The notes beneath the pieces were generated by a model that saw only the letters and a list, made by a program, of their open reading frames with translations, was not told where the DNA came from and made no database searches. A stretch of DNA of 64,000 bases, from NCBI RefSeq assembly GCF_958298935.1, contig NC_084938.1, forward strand, positions 2,301,501 to 2,365,500, in the 5' to 3' direction. Shown one piece after another: positions 9,180 to 19,757 of this stretch. Position 1 is the first letter of the stretch, and the number at the start of each line of letters is the position of its first letter. The translations under genes were made by a program, and so were the position numbers. Origin of the DNA: Phragmites australis. Its lineage: Eukaryota; Streptophyta; Magnoliopsida; Poales; Poaceae.

Positions 9180-10396
9180 TCATCCTCACCCTGGAGATCC
9201 CGGAGTATTTGCAGCGGCCTCAGTACAAGACGAGAGAACAGAGGAAGGCGATGGAGGCGGAGAAGCAGATGAGCAAAATTGTGAAGGCGTTGGCGGCGAT
9301 CCAGGTGCAGAACGACTCCTTCGAGGTCTCCACTCGATCGCAACACTTCAGTGGTGGAGAACATCACGCAATGGACGCCCCAAATTGATTCTCAGGTGCA
9401 TGATCTGCAAGCCACTGTGGATGATTTACGCTTCAAGCTGGATCAGATCGTGTTGCATCAAGAGAATCAACAAGGCAAGAAGATGGATTCCTCTTGGATG
9501 GAGACGCCGGTTGCTGCTCATCTGGCAACGTCCTCTACTGAGGCGGTGCTTGGGCAAGATGGCCACGGCTCAGCACAATGCCACTGGAGGTCGGGACATG
9601 GGTATGGCACTACCCTTGAACTGCCTCCGGTCACAGGTGTGAATCATACTCGACAACTTACTCCAATTCCATTTGGATCTAGGTTTTCTAATCATTCTTG
9701 ATTGTATCCTGGTCACTCTGGTTGGAATGCTGCCTTACCCCAGTTAGAATTCCCTCAATTTGATGGTAGCAATCCTAAGATCTGGAAGAAGAGATGTGAA
9801 TCTTACTTTGAAATATACAATATACCCATCCATATGTGGACTAGACTAGCTACTATGCATTTTGTAGGCTCAGCAACATTTTGGTTACAATCTTTTGAAT
9901 CAAGAGTTCAGGATGTTTCTTGGGTAGAATTGTGTAGTGTTGTTTGTAACCGTTTTGAGAGGGATCAGTATAACTATCTCATACGGCAATTCTTTCATAT
10001 GAAACAAACTGGATCCATGCTAGAATACATAGAACAGTTTGATGGTTTAGTTCATCAATTATTAGCTCATGATCCCAATATACATGCTGCTTTTATCACC
10101 AATAGATTCATTGATGGTTTGAGGGAGGATATTAAAGCTGTTGTGTTAATTCAGCGTCCAGTGGATCTAGATACTGCTAGTTCCCTTGCCATTTTGCAGG
10201 AGGAGGTCACTTTGGATTTCTCTCGAAAGGAAATCAGAAGGGGTGATTCACTTGTTCACACTCAAAATTCCAACAGAATGAATATGGCAGTGTCCCTAAG
10301 TAATGCCAAGAGCTCTCCAACCATCATTCTGATGAGAAGAAGAATACTGAAGCTTCAAAAAAAATTCCATCTGAAGATAAAGCAGCAGCACTGAGG
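9180..10396 (+). pseudogene. gag of the chromovirus (frameshifted, one stop)
   Basis: The N-terminal part (9161-9388) has EQRKAMEAEKQMSKIVKAL and is followed, after a frameshift near 9360, by a coiled-coil-like stretch (QVHDLQATVDDLRFKLDQI). The core capsid block lies after an in-frame TGA at 9699-9701: FPQFDGSNPKIWKKRCESYF, then FVGSATFWLQSF, VCNRFERDQYNYLIRQFF and VHQLLAHDPNIHAAFI. These match Retrotrans_gag. A second frameshift near 10,317-10,322 is needed to reach the frame that holds the CCHC zinc knuckle. Confidence 0.85.
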
Positions 10397-13300
10397 AATT
10401 ATATAAGAGCTAAAGGTTTATGTTATAAGTGTGGACAGAAGTGGAATCCTAATCACAAATGTGCTTCAACTGTATCCCTACATGTGGTAGAAGAATTGTG
10501 GCAAGCATTACAAAACAATGAAGCTCATGAAGGGAGTAGTCCAGAATGTGACAATTCTGAATCTGGGGATGATTTGATGCAGATTTCAGTGCATGCTGTG
10601 AATAGGATTGAAGCTCCCAGGACTATAAGATTACTGGGCTCAATTCATGGGTTTCATACCATTATGCTTTTGGATTCTGGCAGTTCTCACAATTTCATAA
10701 GTGAGCAATTGGCAGTGAAGATCCCTAACTGGACAGCTCTATCAAATCCATTAAGAGTCAGAGTAGCTAATGGGGAAGTTCTTTTGTGTACTCATCAGAT
10801 TCCAGATTGTCAGGTATGGGTTCAAGGACATTGTTTCATTGTCTCTTTGAAGATAATCCCTCTGAAATGCTATGATATTATATTGGGAATGGACTGGTTG
10901 GAGTTGCACAGCCCCATGGAGGTTCATTGGTCTGAAAAATGGTTATCATTCTCTAACCAAGGGGTCAAAATTCAATTTCAAGGTGTTCAACCAAATCTGA
11001 CTCAATGTGATCTATTGAGCAGTAAGCAAGTGGAGCAAATTATGCAAAGAGATGAAGTATGGTGCATGTTAGAACTGTATCTAGTTCAGACCAGTGAAGG
11101 GAAAGCATCTTGGCCCCCTGAGGTTCAACAATTGATAAGACAATTCCAGGAATTATTTGAGGAGCCTAAGGATTTACCTCCCAAGAGATCTTGTACACAC
11201 CTAATTCCTTTGATTTTTGGTGCACAACCTTTTAGGCTTAGACCTTATAGGTACAACCCAGCTCAAAAGGATGAGATTGAGAAACAAGTAAATGAGTTGC
11301 TGAAAAATGGGATGATCCAAACTAGTTCCAGCCCTTTTGCCTCACCTGTATTATTGCTCAAAAAGAAAACTGGAGAGTGGAGATTATGTGTAGACTTTAG
11401 AAGGCTAAATGCCCTGACTATAAAGAACAAATATCCTTTACCAGTGATTGATGAAATTCTGGATGAGCTAGTAGGAGCAGTGTGGTTTTCTTCCTTGGAT
11501 CTCAGGGCTGGATATCATCAAATATGTGTGGATGAGCAAGATCAGTACAAAACTGCCTTTCAAACTCATAATGGACACTATGAGTACAAGGTAATGCCAT
11601 ATGGATTCATTGGTGCACCAGCCACCTTTCAACATGTCATGAACACCATGCTGGCACCTTTTCTAAGAAAGTGTGTAGTATTGTTTATAGATGACATCTT
11701 AATATATAGTAAGGATTGGGAAGAACATTTGAGGCATTTGAGAGCAGTATTCGAAGTACTACAACAAAATCAGTTTAAGGTGAAGCTATCGAAATGTTCT
11801 TTTGCTCAGAAACAACTTTCTTACTTGGGGCATATTATTAGTGAATCTGGTGTGGCAACTGATCCCAGCAAAATATCAGTGATTAAAGATTGGCCAACTC
11901 CAAATTCAGTGAAAGAGGTCAGAAGTTTCTTAGGCCTAGCTGGATATTATAGAAAATTTGTAAAATTTTTTGGCCTTCTGAGCAAACCACTGACCACTTT
12001 ACTTAAAAAGGGTGAGCTATTTATCTGGACTTCCCTACAGGATGAGGCATTTCAAGCTTTGAAACATGCCCTTATTACTGCACCAGTTTTAGCACTTCCT
12101 GATTTTCGGAAGACCTTTATAGTGGAAACAGACGCATCAGAGAAAGCTATTGGTGCAGTGCTTCAACAAGATGGGCATCCAGTGGCTTTTGTCAGTAGAG
12201 CTTTGGGACCAAAGAATCAGGGATTATCCACTTATGAGAAGGAGTGCCTCGTTATATTGTTAGCCATTGAGCATTGGAGATCATATTTGCAACAAGGGGA
12301 ATTTCTCATCAGAACTGATCAGAAAAGCTTAGTTAGTTTGGATGATCAAAGGCTATCTACTCCTTGGCAGCATAAGGCTCTTACCAAGATGATGGGATTG
12401 CAATACAAAATTTGTTACAAAAAGGGGCAATACAATAAGGCAGATGATGCTCTATCTAGAGTACCCAGGACTATTCATTCTGAAGTTCTAGCTTTGTCTG
12501 AAATGCAACCTGCTTGGCTACAAGAAGTTGTAGATGGTTACCTGGTACATCCTAGTACTTCCCAGTTACTAGCATCTTTGACCATCAAGGGCACAATAGG
12601 ACATTACACTCTGAAAAATGGTTTGATAAGATACAAGGGTAGAATTTGGGTAGCCAATTCTCCTACTCAGACCAAGATTATACAGGCTTTACATTCAAGC
12701 GCAGTGGGAGGACACTTTGGATTCCAGGTGACTTACAGACGTGTTAAAAATCTTTTTGCATGGCCAAGAATGAAAAATATGATCAGAACAATGGTGGCTT
12801 CTTGCTCAATTTGTCAACAAGCCAAATCTGAGAGGGTCAGGTATCCTGGTCTCTTACAGCCTTTGGCTGTCCCTGATTATGCTTGGCAAGTGGTGTCAAT
12901 GGATTTTATTGAGGGATTACCCAAATCCACTTCTTTCAATTGCATTATGGTGGTGGTAGATAAGTTTTCTCGGTATGCTCATTTTATACCTCTAGCTCAT
13001 CCCTTTACAGCATTCAAAGTAGCCATGGTATATATGGATAATGTGTTTAAACTTCACGGTTTACCTCAAGCTATCATTTCTGATAGAGATAAGATATTTA
13101 CTTAGTTCCTTATGGCAAGAGTTGTTTAAATTGACTGGCACTGAGTTGAAAATGAGCACAGCCTACCACCTACAAACAGATGGGCAAACTGAGAGGGTTA
13201 ATCAATGTTTAGAAGCTTACTTAAGGTGTTTTGTCAGTGCTTGCCCTTCAAAATGGAAACAGTGGTTATCTTTGGCTGAGTTTTGGTATAACACTACTTA

Positions 13301-14057
13301 TCATTCCACTTTAGAAAAGACACCTTTTGAAGTCTTGTATGGTTTGCAACCTAAACAATTGGGCATTGATAGAATTGAGTCCTGTGCTATTCCTGATCTC
13401 AAGACTTGGTTGGCTGAGAGGAAAATGATGACTCAGCTCTTGCAACAGCAATTGGTTAGAGCACAACAACGTCAAAAATTTCAGGCTGACAAAAAGAGAT
13501 CTGAGAGGTCTTTTGAAGTGGGAGAAACAGTTTTTCTCAAGCTGCAACCTTATATCCAAACATCAGTGGCCCCTAGAGCCAATCACAAGCTCTCATTCAG
13601 ATATTTTGGTCCATTCAAAATCATTGCAAAGATTGGATCAGTGGCCTACAAATTACTGCTTCCTGCAAACAATGCTATTCATCCAGTTTTTCATGTATCG
13701 CAATTGAAGAAAGCAGTGGGTCCTCCCCATCAGGTCAATGCAGAAATTCCTTATTTCACTAATCAATTTCAGGTCCCTGTCCAGATCTTGCAGAGGCGTA
13801 TTTGTCAACAAAATGATCAAGTGATTAATCAAGTTTTGGTGAAATGGTCTCATTGGCCTTCGTCCATGGCTACCTGGGAAGACAAAGACAAGCTCAAGGA
13901 GTCCTTTCCTGCTGCACCGGCTTGGGGTCAAGCCGGTCCTAAAGGAGGGAGGGATGTCATGTACCTGAAGAAGGCTATCGGAGAGTATCAAGACTCAGGA
14001 GGTGATCAACAGCAAAGCAAGGAAGTGGAGGTTGTCCCAGGCGTGTCGCAGCAATGA
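10397..14057 (+). pseudogene. pol polyprotein of the chromovirus (PR-RT-RH-INT-chromodomain), one frameshift
   Basis: Zinc knuckle CYKCGQKWNPNHKC at 10,421-10,462. Aspartic protease with LLDSGSSHNFIS at about 10,667. Reverse transcriptase from RLRPYRYNPAQKDEIEK (about 11,232) with SLDLRAGYHQI, MPYGFIGAPATFQ and the catalytic FIDD at about 11,685. RNase H starts FIVETDASEKAIGAVL (about 12,117). Integrase has an H/C zinc region ending CSICQQAK, then the D,D,E residues in MDFIEGLP, ISDRDKIF and QTERVNQ. The C-terminus VLVKWSHWPSSMATWED is chromodomain-like. An extra base near 13,099-13,104 shifts the frame just after the second integrase aspartate. The second frame runs on into the 3' LTR (stop 14,055-14,057). 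Apart from that frameshift the pol domains look intact. Confidence 0.95.
13941..13954 (+). other. Polypurine tract of the chromovirus
   Basis: AAAGGAGGGAGGGA directly abuts the 3' LTR start TGTCATG. It primes plus-strand synthesis. Confidence 0.9.
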
Positions 14058-14318
14058 AGAGCCCAGCGCATGCGCAAGCCCAACACAAGTTACATGGGCC
14101 CTGAGTGGGTGACCAAATGAGCAGCCCGTAGTGGCTTGGAGAGGAAGATCGTGAGCTGTTAAGATAGAGGTGTGGCGTGTGTAAAGGACAAGAATTCAGT
14201 TAGGATAGAATCGGCTTGTCCGGCGAACCGGCTTGGCCGGCGGAGTGGCGGCGAGCTCTCAGTGAACTTGATACCGAATTTTATCTATACATCCACATAT
14301 CAATGCTAGATCGTAACA
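13955..14318 (+). repeat. 3' LTR of the chromovirus
   Basis: 364 bp, followed by the CTATA duplication. Compared with the 5' LTR I count nine substitutions, all C/T or A/G exchanges, and two one-base indels. Confidence 0.95.
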
Positions 14319-14323
14319 CTATA

Positions 14324-15483
14324 CTTTGCCATTCATGCATACAAATTTGTGGTCGTTTTCCTAAAAAAAAAAATTATGGTCGTCGGTATTCAAAACGAAA
14401 AATTGAATCTGAAAGAATTTCTTCATGTTCCGAATATATTAATTATCGAAAGTGCATATGTCCCTGGGGCCAGTTCATTTGCCTTGTCACAACCAACAAG
14501 TCAATCCGTCGAAATCTCATACACCATGATGTCACCTTCATGGTTTTTTTTTCTAATTCAATCGATCGCTTCTTCCACAAATTAAACCAGATGTGAGCTT
14601 CCGAATTTACCCATTGTCTGCAATGCTATGGTCACAATAAAATGTCCAGATACACCAATGATGTTAGTATATGCCCACCAACAAGCTAGCAAGTGATGGA
14701 AGAGTATATGTATAGCCAACACCAACGCCACGCTAAGTTGGATTTTGGACGTTTGGTACGCAAAAATTCTACTCCCACATGCTTACTATGGAACTGCACC
14801 TTATAATAACTAGAATTATACCTGAAGATTCATACTCAGGTTAGGATTAGGGATTCGGTGGAGGGATAGGTTCAAGATCTTATCGGCCCGAGGGTCCGGT
14901 ATCGAGGGTCACGGTGGAGCTGCTCTAACAGGGATGACTTATTATAATTCAGAATATTTTGAAGCTACTTGTAAGGGCATATATATTTTACAGAAACTAA
15001 TAACAACTAAGATGCCATCGAAGTCGTAACTAGACAACACAGTGTTTCAGCAAGGCTGGCTAAATAAAGGCATCTCCAACTTGTCAGAAACAAGTAATAG
15101 TAAAGGCATTTCCAACAGGTAGTAGAGTTGGCTGTATATAACTATTAATATTACTTTACATTTTCCCTGTCAGGCCGGAAGGGTTTTGATCAGCAATATC
15201 TATGAAGCGTTGAGATCCAATGAGAGCGCGACTAATCACAAGCGCCCACGTGGACCGAGGAGAGCGACGACTGATCGGTGTGTAACATGCCGCAGCTAAT
15301 AATTTAACATCACTGTGTATTCTTTATACAAGCCATCTGTTCCATCTGTTTGGATTACAATGCTGGATATATAGATATATAGAACTGTACATGCACCTAG
15401 TGTGCACCATGTGTACAACTGTACATATGATATGTAATTAGTATGTGCTAGTCGTCAACTCGTGCATTCGCAAGGGCTAATTT
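14324..15483. repeat. Duplicated anonymous segment, copy I, right part
   Basis: It continues the segment left at 8790. 14,324-14,650 is nearly the same as 63,686-64,000 (the window end). Further parts recur more diverged: CACAAATTAAACCAGATGTG and TATGCCCACCAACAAGCTAG have relatives near 36,120/36,250 and 50,270/50,390. AAGTCGTAACTAGACAACAC (15,024) recurs near 29,570. TCCAATGAGAGCGCG has a relative near 29,935. No coding frame is recognised. It may be flanking or promoter DNA of a lost tandem gene family. Confidence 0.6.
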
Positions 15484-16058
15484 GCAAAATATTTTTTTAT
15501 CTTTGATATTTGTAATATATATTTATTAAGAAGATATTAAGAACATACATCAAAATATTAAAAGAATATGATGATAAATAATGGATAGTTATCATATCCA
15601 GTACCTTAGGGTTCTCGTAATTCTTGGGGCATATCCTCTGTGAAAAAGATCCCATAAAGAAAGTAAACAACCCGTAGATACCCAAGTCATCGTGTAACCA
15701 AGAAGATTTATCTTCAATAATATAATGATGAGTCCAGAGTACATACAACAACCTCATATATATATACGGAGTCAAGGGGACCTACGGAGGACAAGTCGAA
15801 GAGGAACTAGAAAAGGGAACAAGACAACAGAAGCCAAGGAGGAAGTCGTCGATCAGTTTTAGATCTATCTAGGCTAGCTACACCCTATTGTAACAGGCTC
15901 AGATCAATACAAGACAAGCATGATGTAGAGTTATTATCTTCCGGGAGGTCCAAACCTATCTAAAAACCCATGGGTGTTCCCCTCGTGATTCGTCTACTCA
16001 AAGCATCTCCTAATTTTTCAACAAGTTTGTTAGATTAGCAGTTCACCAATCATCGACA
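15484..16058 (+). mobile_element. Partial LTR of a second gypsy element
   Basis: The stretch ends ATCATCGACA at 16,058 and is followed by GCTGGAGCCGTCCGTGGGGA, a leader of the kind found next to the 5' LTR of grass gypsy elements. Inside, CTATCTAGGCTAGC, GATGTAGAGTTATTATC and CCAAACCTATCTAAAAACCC correspond in order to the R/U5 phrases of Tat/Athila-like LTRs. The LTR start is not clear. The AT-rich part 15,484-15,780 may belong to it or to the flank. Confidence 0.5.
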
Positions 16059-16900
16059 GCTGGAGCCGTCCGTGGGGATCATGAGAAAAGGCGTTGAAGA
16101 ATCTACACGCGAGATGTGCCATCGACATCGCTTAAAGCTTCGCCAAAAACTGGTTTTTCGGATGAGGATTTTTGTGACAACTTTACCTCTCTTTCCAATG
16201 AACCGGTGATTGATCAAGTGGATTTTGGTGACAAACTCTCTGGCATCGATTCAAGCGACGAGATAAGTCGATTTTTAGATCAATGCACCAAAGATTACGG
16301 TATTGAGTTTGAACCACTCGGTTGCTAAGACAAATGTGAATGTCTAGTTCACAACAAGTTGAGATCAATCACAGCAGCTTCTGACAACTTGGATTGTCAA
16401 AATACCAACCCGGAGCAATCCGATGAAGCATTCATGATGGATCTAGACACCTCCTCTAGCGGAGATTGTTTCCTGAGAAGTTTTCGTTATCGGAGATGGG
16501 GATGATGGTCTGAGTCATCATGATGATGACCTGCAAACGGCCAAGGTCTTCCTACCCTGACGACAAGCAATGGTCAGCTTCAGGCGGGCACACCACCCCC
16601 AGTCCTTAACGGGGCCCCAGTCTTACTGTCTCGTGAACATCAATAGGGGGCTAACCGCTTTAAGTCTGCAACTGCTAAGAGAATCCTCCTTCTACAAGAG
16701 ACCTGCATGCACCCTTCGACCATAGATCTTGCTACCCTAGCCGGTAAGAATTGGATGAACTTAGCATTGAACTTAACAGAAGAGATCATCCTCCAGACCA
16801 AGAACTCTTATCTGAACCTAGCTGGAAATAGTACTAATTGAGGCAGGCCAGGCAATCTCCCATCGCAAGATGCATCAGACCCAATGAGGCATAACCTTAG
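16059..16900 (+). pseudogene. Gypsy leader and short N-terminal gag-like remnant
   Basis: After the putative primer site (16,061) a 70-codon frame at 16,116-16,328 reads FSDEDFCDNFTSLSNEP and ISRFLDQCTKDYGIEF. It is rich in D/S and resembles the N-terminal extension of gypsy ORFs in this group. The rest (16,330-16,900) has frequent stops. No gag core, protease or RT follows, so the element was truncated. A CACTA-like end lies downstream. Confidence 0.4.
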
Positions 16901-16969
16901 GAACAAGATTCCCTGAGATGATGATTGGGCGAATAGCCATTGCCGAACCTCACCCATCAAAGGTCATCC

Positions 16970-17835
16970 TATCACTGCCAGTTCATATGCTCACTGATGG
17001 GGCAATAATTTAGCAAATACGAACTAGCAATATTAATTATTATCATTGTCGAATCATATTCCAAACCCGCAGTGATAATTCTTCTATAAATCCTGAGCCT
17101 ATCTCCCTCAACTGCATCCTATCTCACTTCGTTCCCAATCTCTAGAAGCCGCTCCTGAGGGGTAGTGGCGGTCAAAGTGGTGTGGTGGTCATCGTCACCC
17201 CTGCGACCACCTCTACCCCTTGTGACCTGCTTCCACATCCTCCAAGCTCCTTGCCATCTCACTGACCTCGCCAACCTTGCTGGCTCCCATCTCCTAAGCC
17301 TGTCACCCCATCTCCAGAGCTCATCACCCCGTCTCCTGAATCTGTCTCCCCATCCTCCCCAATGGAATAAGTGGCAAGTTGAGTGTTCAAGATTGTGGTA
17401 ATAGGTAGATCTAAATGAGTGATAAAAAACATATTTGCTTTAAGATGATTGTATTTTAATCATTCATTTAGATGTACTATTGTCACTCGAATAGCGCAAG
17501 ATACAAAACGGATGGCACAAGGTGATTGTACCAAGAGCTCGCTCTTCGACATCCCAAGCCGAAGAGCTCTTGGTACAATAGCTTTGCAACATCTGTTCCT
17601 ATTTGTCTAAGTTTAAGATGTAAAATATTCTATTGCAAATATTTCAGTATGGCATCACTGAAGAGTTCGCGAGATTATTTTTGCTCTTGTGAATGAATTA
17701 TCAATACCTGTTCTTGGCTTGAACCGACAATAGTACTTACTATCACTACCGGTTCATAAGCTGGCTATGGATTATCACTGCCGATATTTCATTATCGGTT
17801 CAAAAACGATAGTGATAGCCTATTCTATAATAGTG
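16970..17835 (+). mobile_element. CACTA remnant with 3' terminus
   Basis: Motifs ATCACTGCCAGTTCATA (about 16,970) and ATCACTACCGGTTCATAAG (about 17,741) are CACTA subterminal repeats. The right end TATTCTATAATAGTG (17,835) is the inverse of a CACTATTATAGAATA terminus. The middle (17,100-17,400) is C/T-rich and looks like a 5' leader. The 5' end is not found; it was probably lost together with the truncated gypsy leader. It holds no transposase sequence. Confidence 0.5.
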
Positions 17836-17896
17836 ATGGAGGCTGCAGAATCATTTTTGACCACCACTCACTAGTACAGAACGATACTGTACAGGC

Positions 17897-18205
17897 AGGT
17901 GGAAATGCCTTTTCACAGGCGTTTGGCGCACCCGCCTGCGGCAGAAGGCCTGTGATTTCCACAGGTGCAAAAGTGACCGCCTGTGGAAATTGATTTCCAC
18001 AGGCGGTTCCTAATGTCAACCGCCTGTGAAAATCGATTTCCACAGGCGGTTGACTTAATAAACCGCCTGTGGAAATAATTTGCCACAGGCGGTTCTTTAT
18101 GTCAACCGCTTGTGGAAATCAATTTCCACAGGCGGTCCACATTAGCTACCGCCTTAGATATAAAGATTTCCACAGGCGGATCCGTATGAGAACCGCCTGT
18201 GGTAT
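17897..18205. repeat. CACTA-1 subterminal repeats, gene 2 side
   Basis: About ten copies of TTTCCACAGGCGGTT and its inverse AACCGCCTGTGGAAA, arranged as head-to-head and tail-to-tail pairs with short spacers (CCTTA or TTATGTC types). In En/Spm the corresponding motifs bind the TNPA protein. Confidence 0.85.
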
Positions 18206-19757
18206 GTATTTATTTAAAAAATAATAATTAGAATATATTTTATTCCATCCAGATTTCACACAGTTTCAATAACAATATGAATAGCATCACATATTTCAAC
18301 ATTTAACACAAGTACAACAATATTTACAACATCACAAGCCTATATAGCTAAGACTCGCTCTCCCACACAAAAAGTCTCGGATGGCTAGCTAATTCTCCTC
18401 CGCGATCCAAGAATCTACCGTTCTTGTGGATGACTTCGTGCCATAATAAACCGGCACATGTCACGTTGGACGTTTTGGATTTCTTTGAAGGTGAGAGCTT
18501 GGTTGGCACATTGGATCATCCTTGCCTGGTTTGAAAACACAACTAAAAGAGTTAAAACACTACTGACAATGGAAACATAACCAAAGAATGTGCAGGCGCA
18601 ATGATGACTTACGTCCTCAGGGTTCGTTGTGTACCTCCCGTTTATCCTAAGAAATTCGCAAATATAGTATCCACAAAGAACGGTATTGAAACCTTGCTTG
18701 TGGCACTACAAATAAAAACGCAACGTATTCATTAGTTCAATAAAACTCTTCGTCATTAATAGTGGGATACAAGAATTAGAAGTTGTGTTATTACCGGAAA
18801 ATGTGTACGGACCGTCATCGCATCCGGCTTGTCCGTATCGTGTATCCCACCTTTCGTTATGTACCACTTGTAGGCCCTATTCGAATGCCAACAAGTAATT
18901 ATCAATTCATAAATAATGTATAAGAATTTTAAGTATGGGGGCTTTCCTTTACCTATGTATAACGTCAATGAAATCTTGGTAGGATTTTTGTTGGAAATCG
19001 GCAGAGTCAAGGACCACGAGTCTGCTCGACTTCGGCATCAGCATTATACAAATATAGTGATCGCTACATGAATACTTATGTTAGATTCTTGATCGATCAA
19101 CTAAGTTGAACACTTATATTAGATTCATAACGTATTACACTTACTTAAAGTTGTAGGGAGCGAAGATGCAGTCCTTGTCCTGCATTTCTAGCATAGCCCT
19201 TCCTATGTAGGTTGACATTTCGAGCCTTTTTGTTTTGGTTGCTTCTTTTATGACCCGTGCTTTATCCTTTTTACTCTTCCCCTTAATCCTAGGGTCATCA
19301 GTCCTTCTGTTCACGACCATGTTGGGCTGGAAAATTCGTTACGGATCAATGAATCTGACAGGCCTCTTCAACTTATCCGCATCGTTAAATTGCATCCTAC
19401 AGAACAAATCAATAGTCATTAGCTTCTATAGCATATATTGGTACATATATGAACGTAGGGGTAGATTGTTGGCACTTACAGGCACCACACGCTTATGAGA
19501 TTGACGTCAAGTTTGTCGAGGCCGAACAAAGTGTGCATGTCCTTGAAATCCAACATGAGGTAGTTGTCTCCGCTTAGATAAATGATAGCGGGGACAGAAG
19601 CAGTGATTATGGAGAGCCTCACGTGACATGCCCTCATGTACCATTCATGGAATTTCCTCATCTCCCACAGACCTTCCTGGAGTTGAAATGATGGCAGAAA
19701 TGGCTTGCCATGCTCATATTTTTTGGGAACATCCAGTGTAGGCACGAAATCTATCTA
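18206..19757 (-). pseudogene. CACTA-1 gene 2, C-terminal part: C48/Ulp1-type protease domain
   Basis: Minus-strand exons after an in-frame TAG at 19,755-19,757. First exon: FHEWYMRACHVRLSIITASV, then YLMLDFKDMHTLFGLDKLDV, ending at a GTAAGT donor near 19,480. The next exon (19,395-19,150) has MSTYIGRAMLEMQDKDCIFA and an in-frame TAA at 19,339-19,341. Then DHYICIMLMPKSSRLVVLDS (about 19,063-18,953), a YKWYITKGGIHDTDK exon (about 18,880-18,797), and [19 protein letters not shown] (about 18,710-18,615). The His (19,057-19,059), Asp (19,006-19,008) and Cys (18,673-18,675) of a C48 triad are all present. The last exon (18,530-18,405) needs a one-base shift. The domain belongs to the same transcription unit as the upstream part. 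Confidence 0.8.

Larger units (their letters stand above)
8796..14318 (+). mobile_element. Complete Ty3/gypsy chromovirus, Reina-like (5523 bp)
   Basis: LTRs at 8796-9159 and 13,955-14,318 are both 364 bp (TGTCATGTACC ... GATCGTAACA). The target duplication CTATA (8791-8795 and 14,319-14,323) is perfect. The duplicate of the target at about 63,663-63,690 shows the empty site with a single CTATA. A primer site, gag, pol in the order protease-RT-RNase H-integrase, a chromodomain-like C-terminus and a polypurine tract are all in place. The 5.5-kb size, short LTRs and fused chromodomain fit the Reina clade of chromoviruses. The LTRs differ by nine substitutions (all transitions) and two single-base indels by my count. 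The coding region carries at least four lesions, so the copy is not autonomous. Confidence 0.95.

Noticed and set aside
17897..18205. CRISPR-like regularly spaced repeats
   Set aside because: Repeats occur in both orientations with tiny spacers at CACTA ends in a plant genome; these are transposase-binding subterminal repeats.
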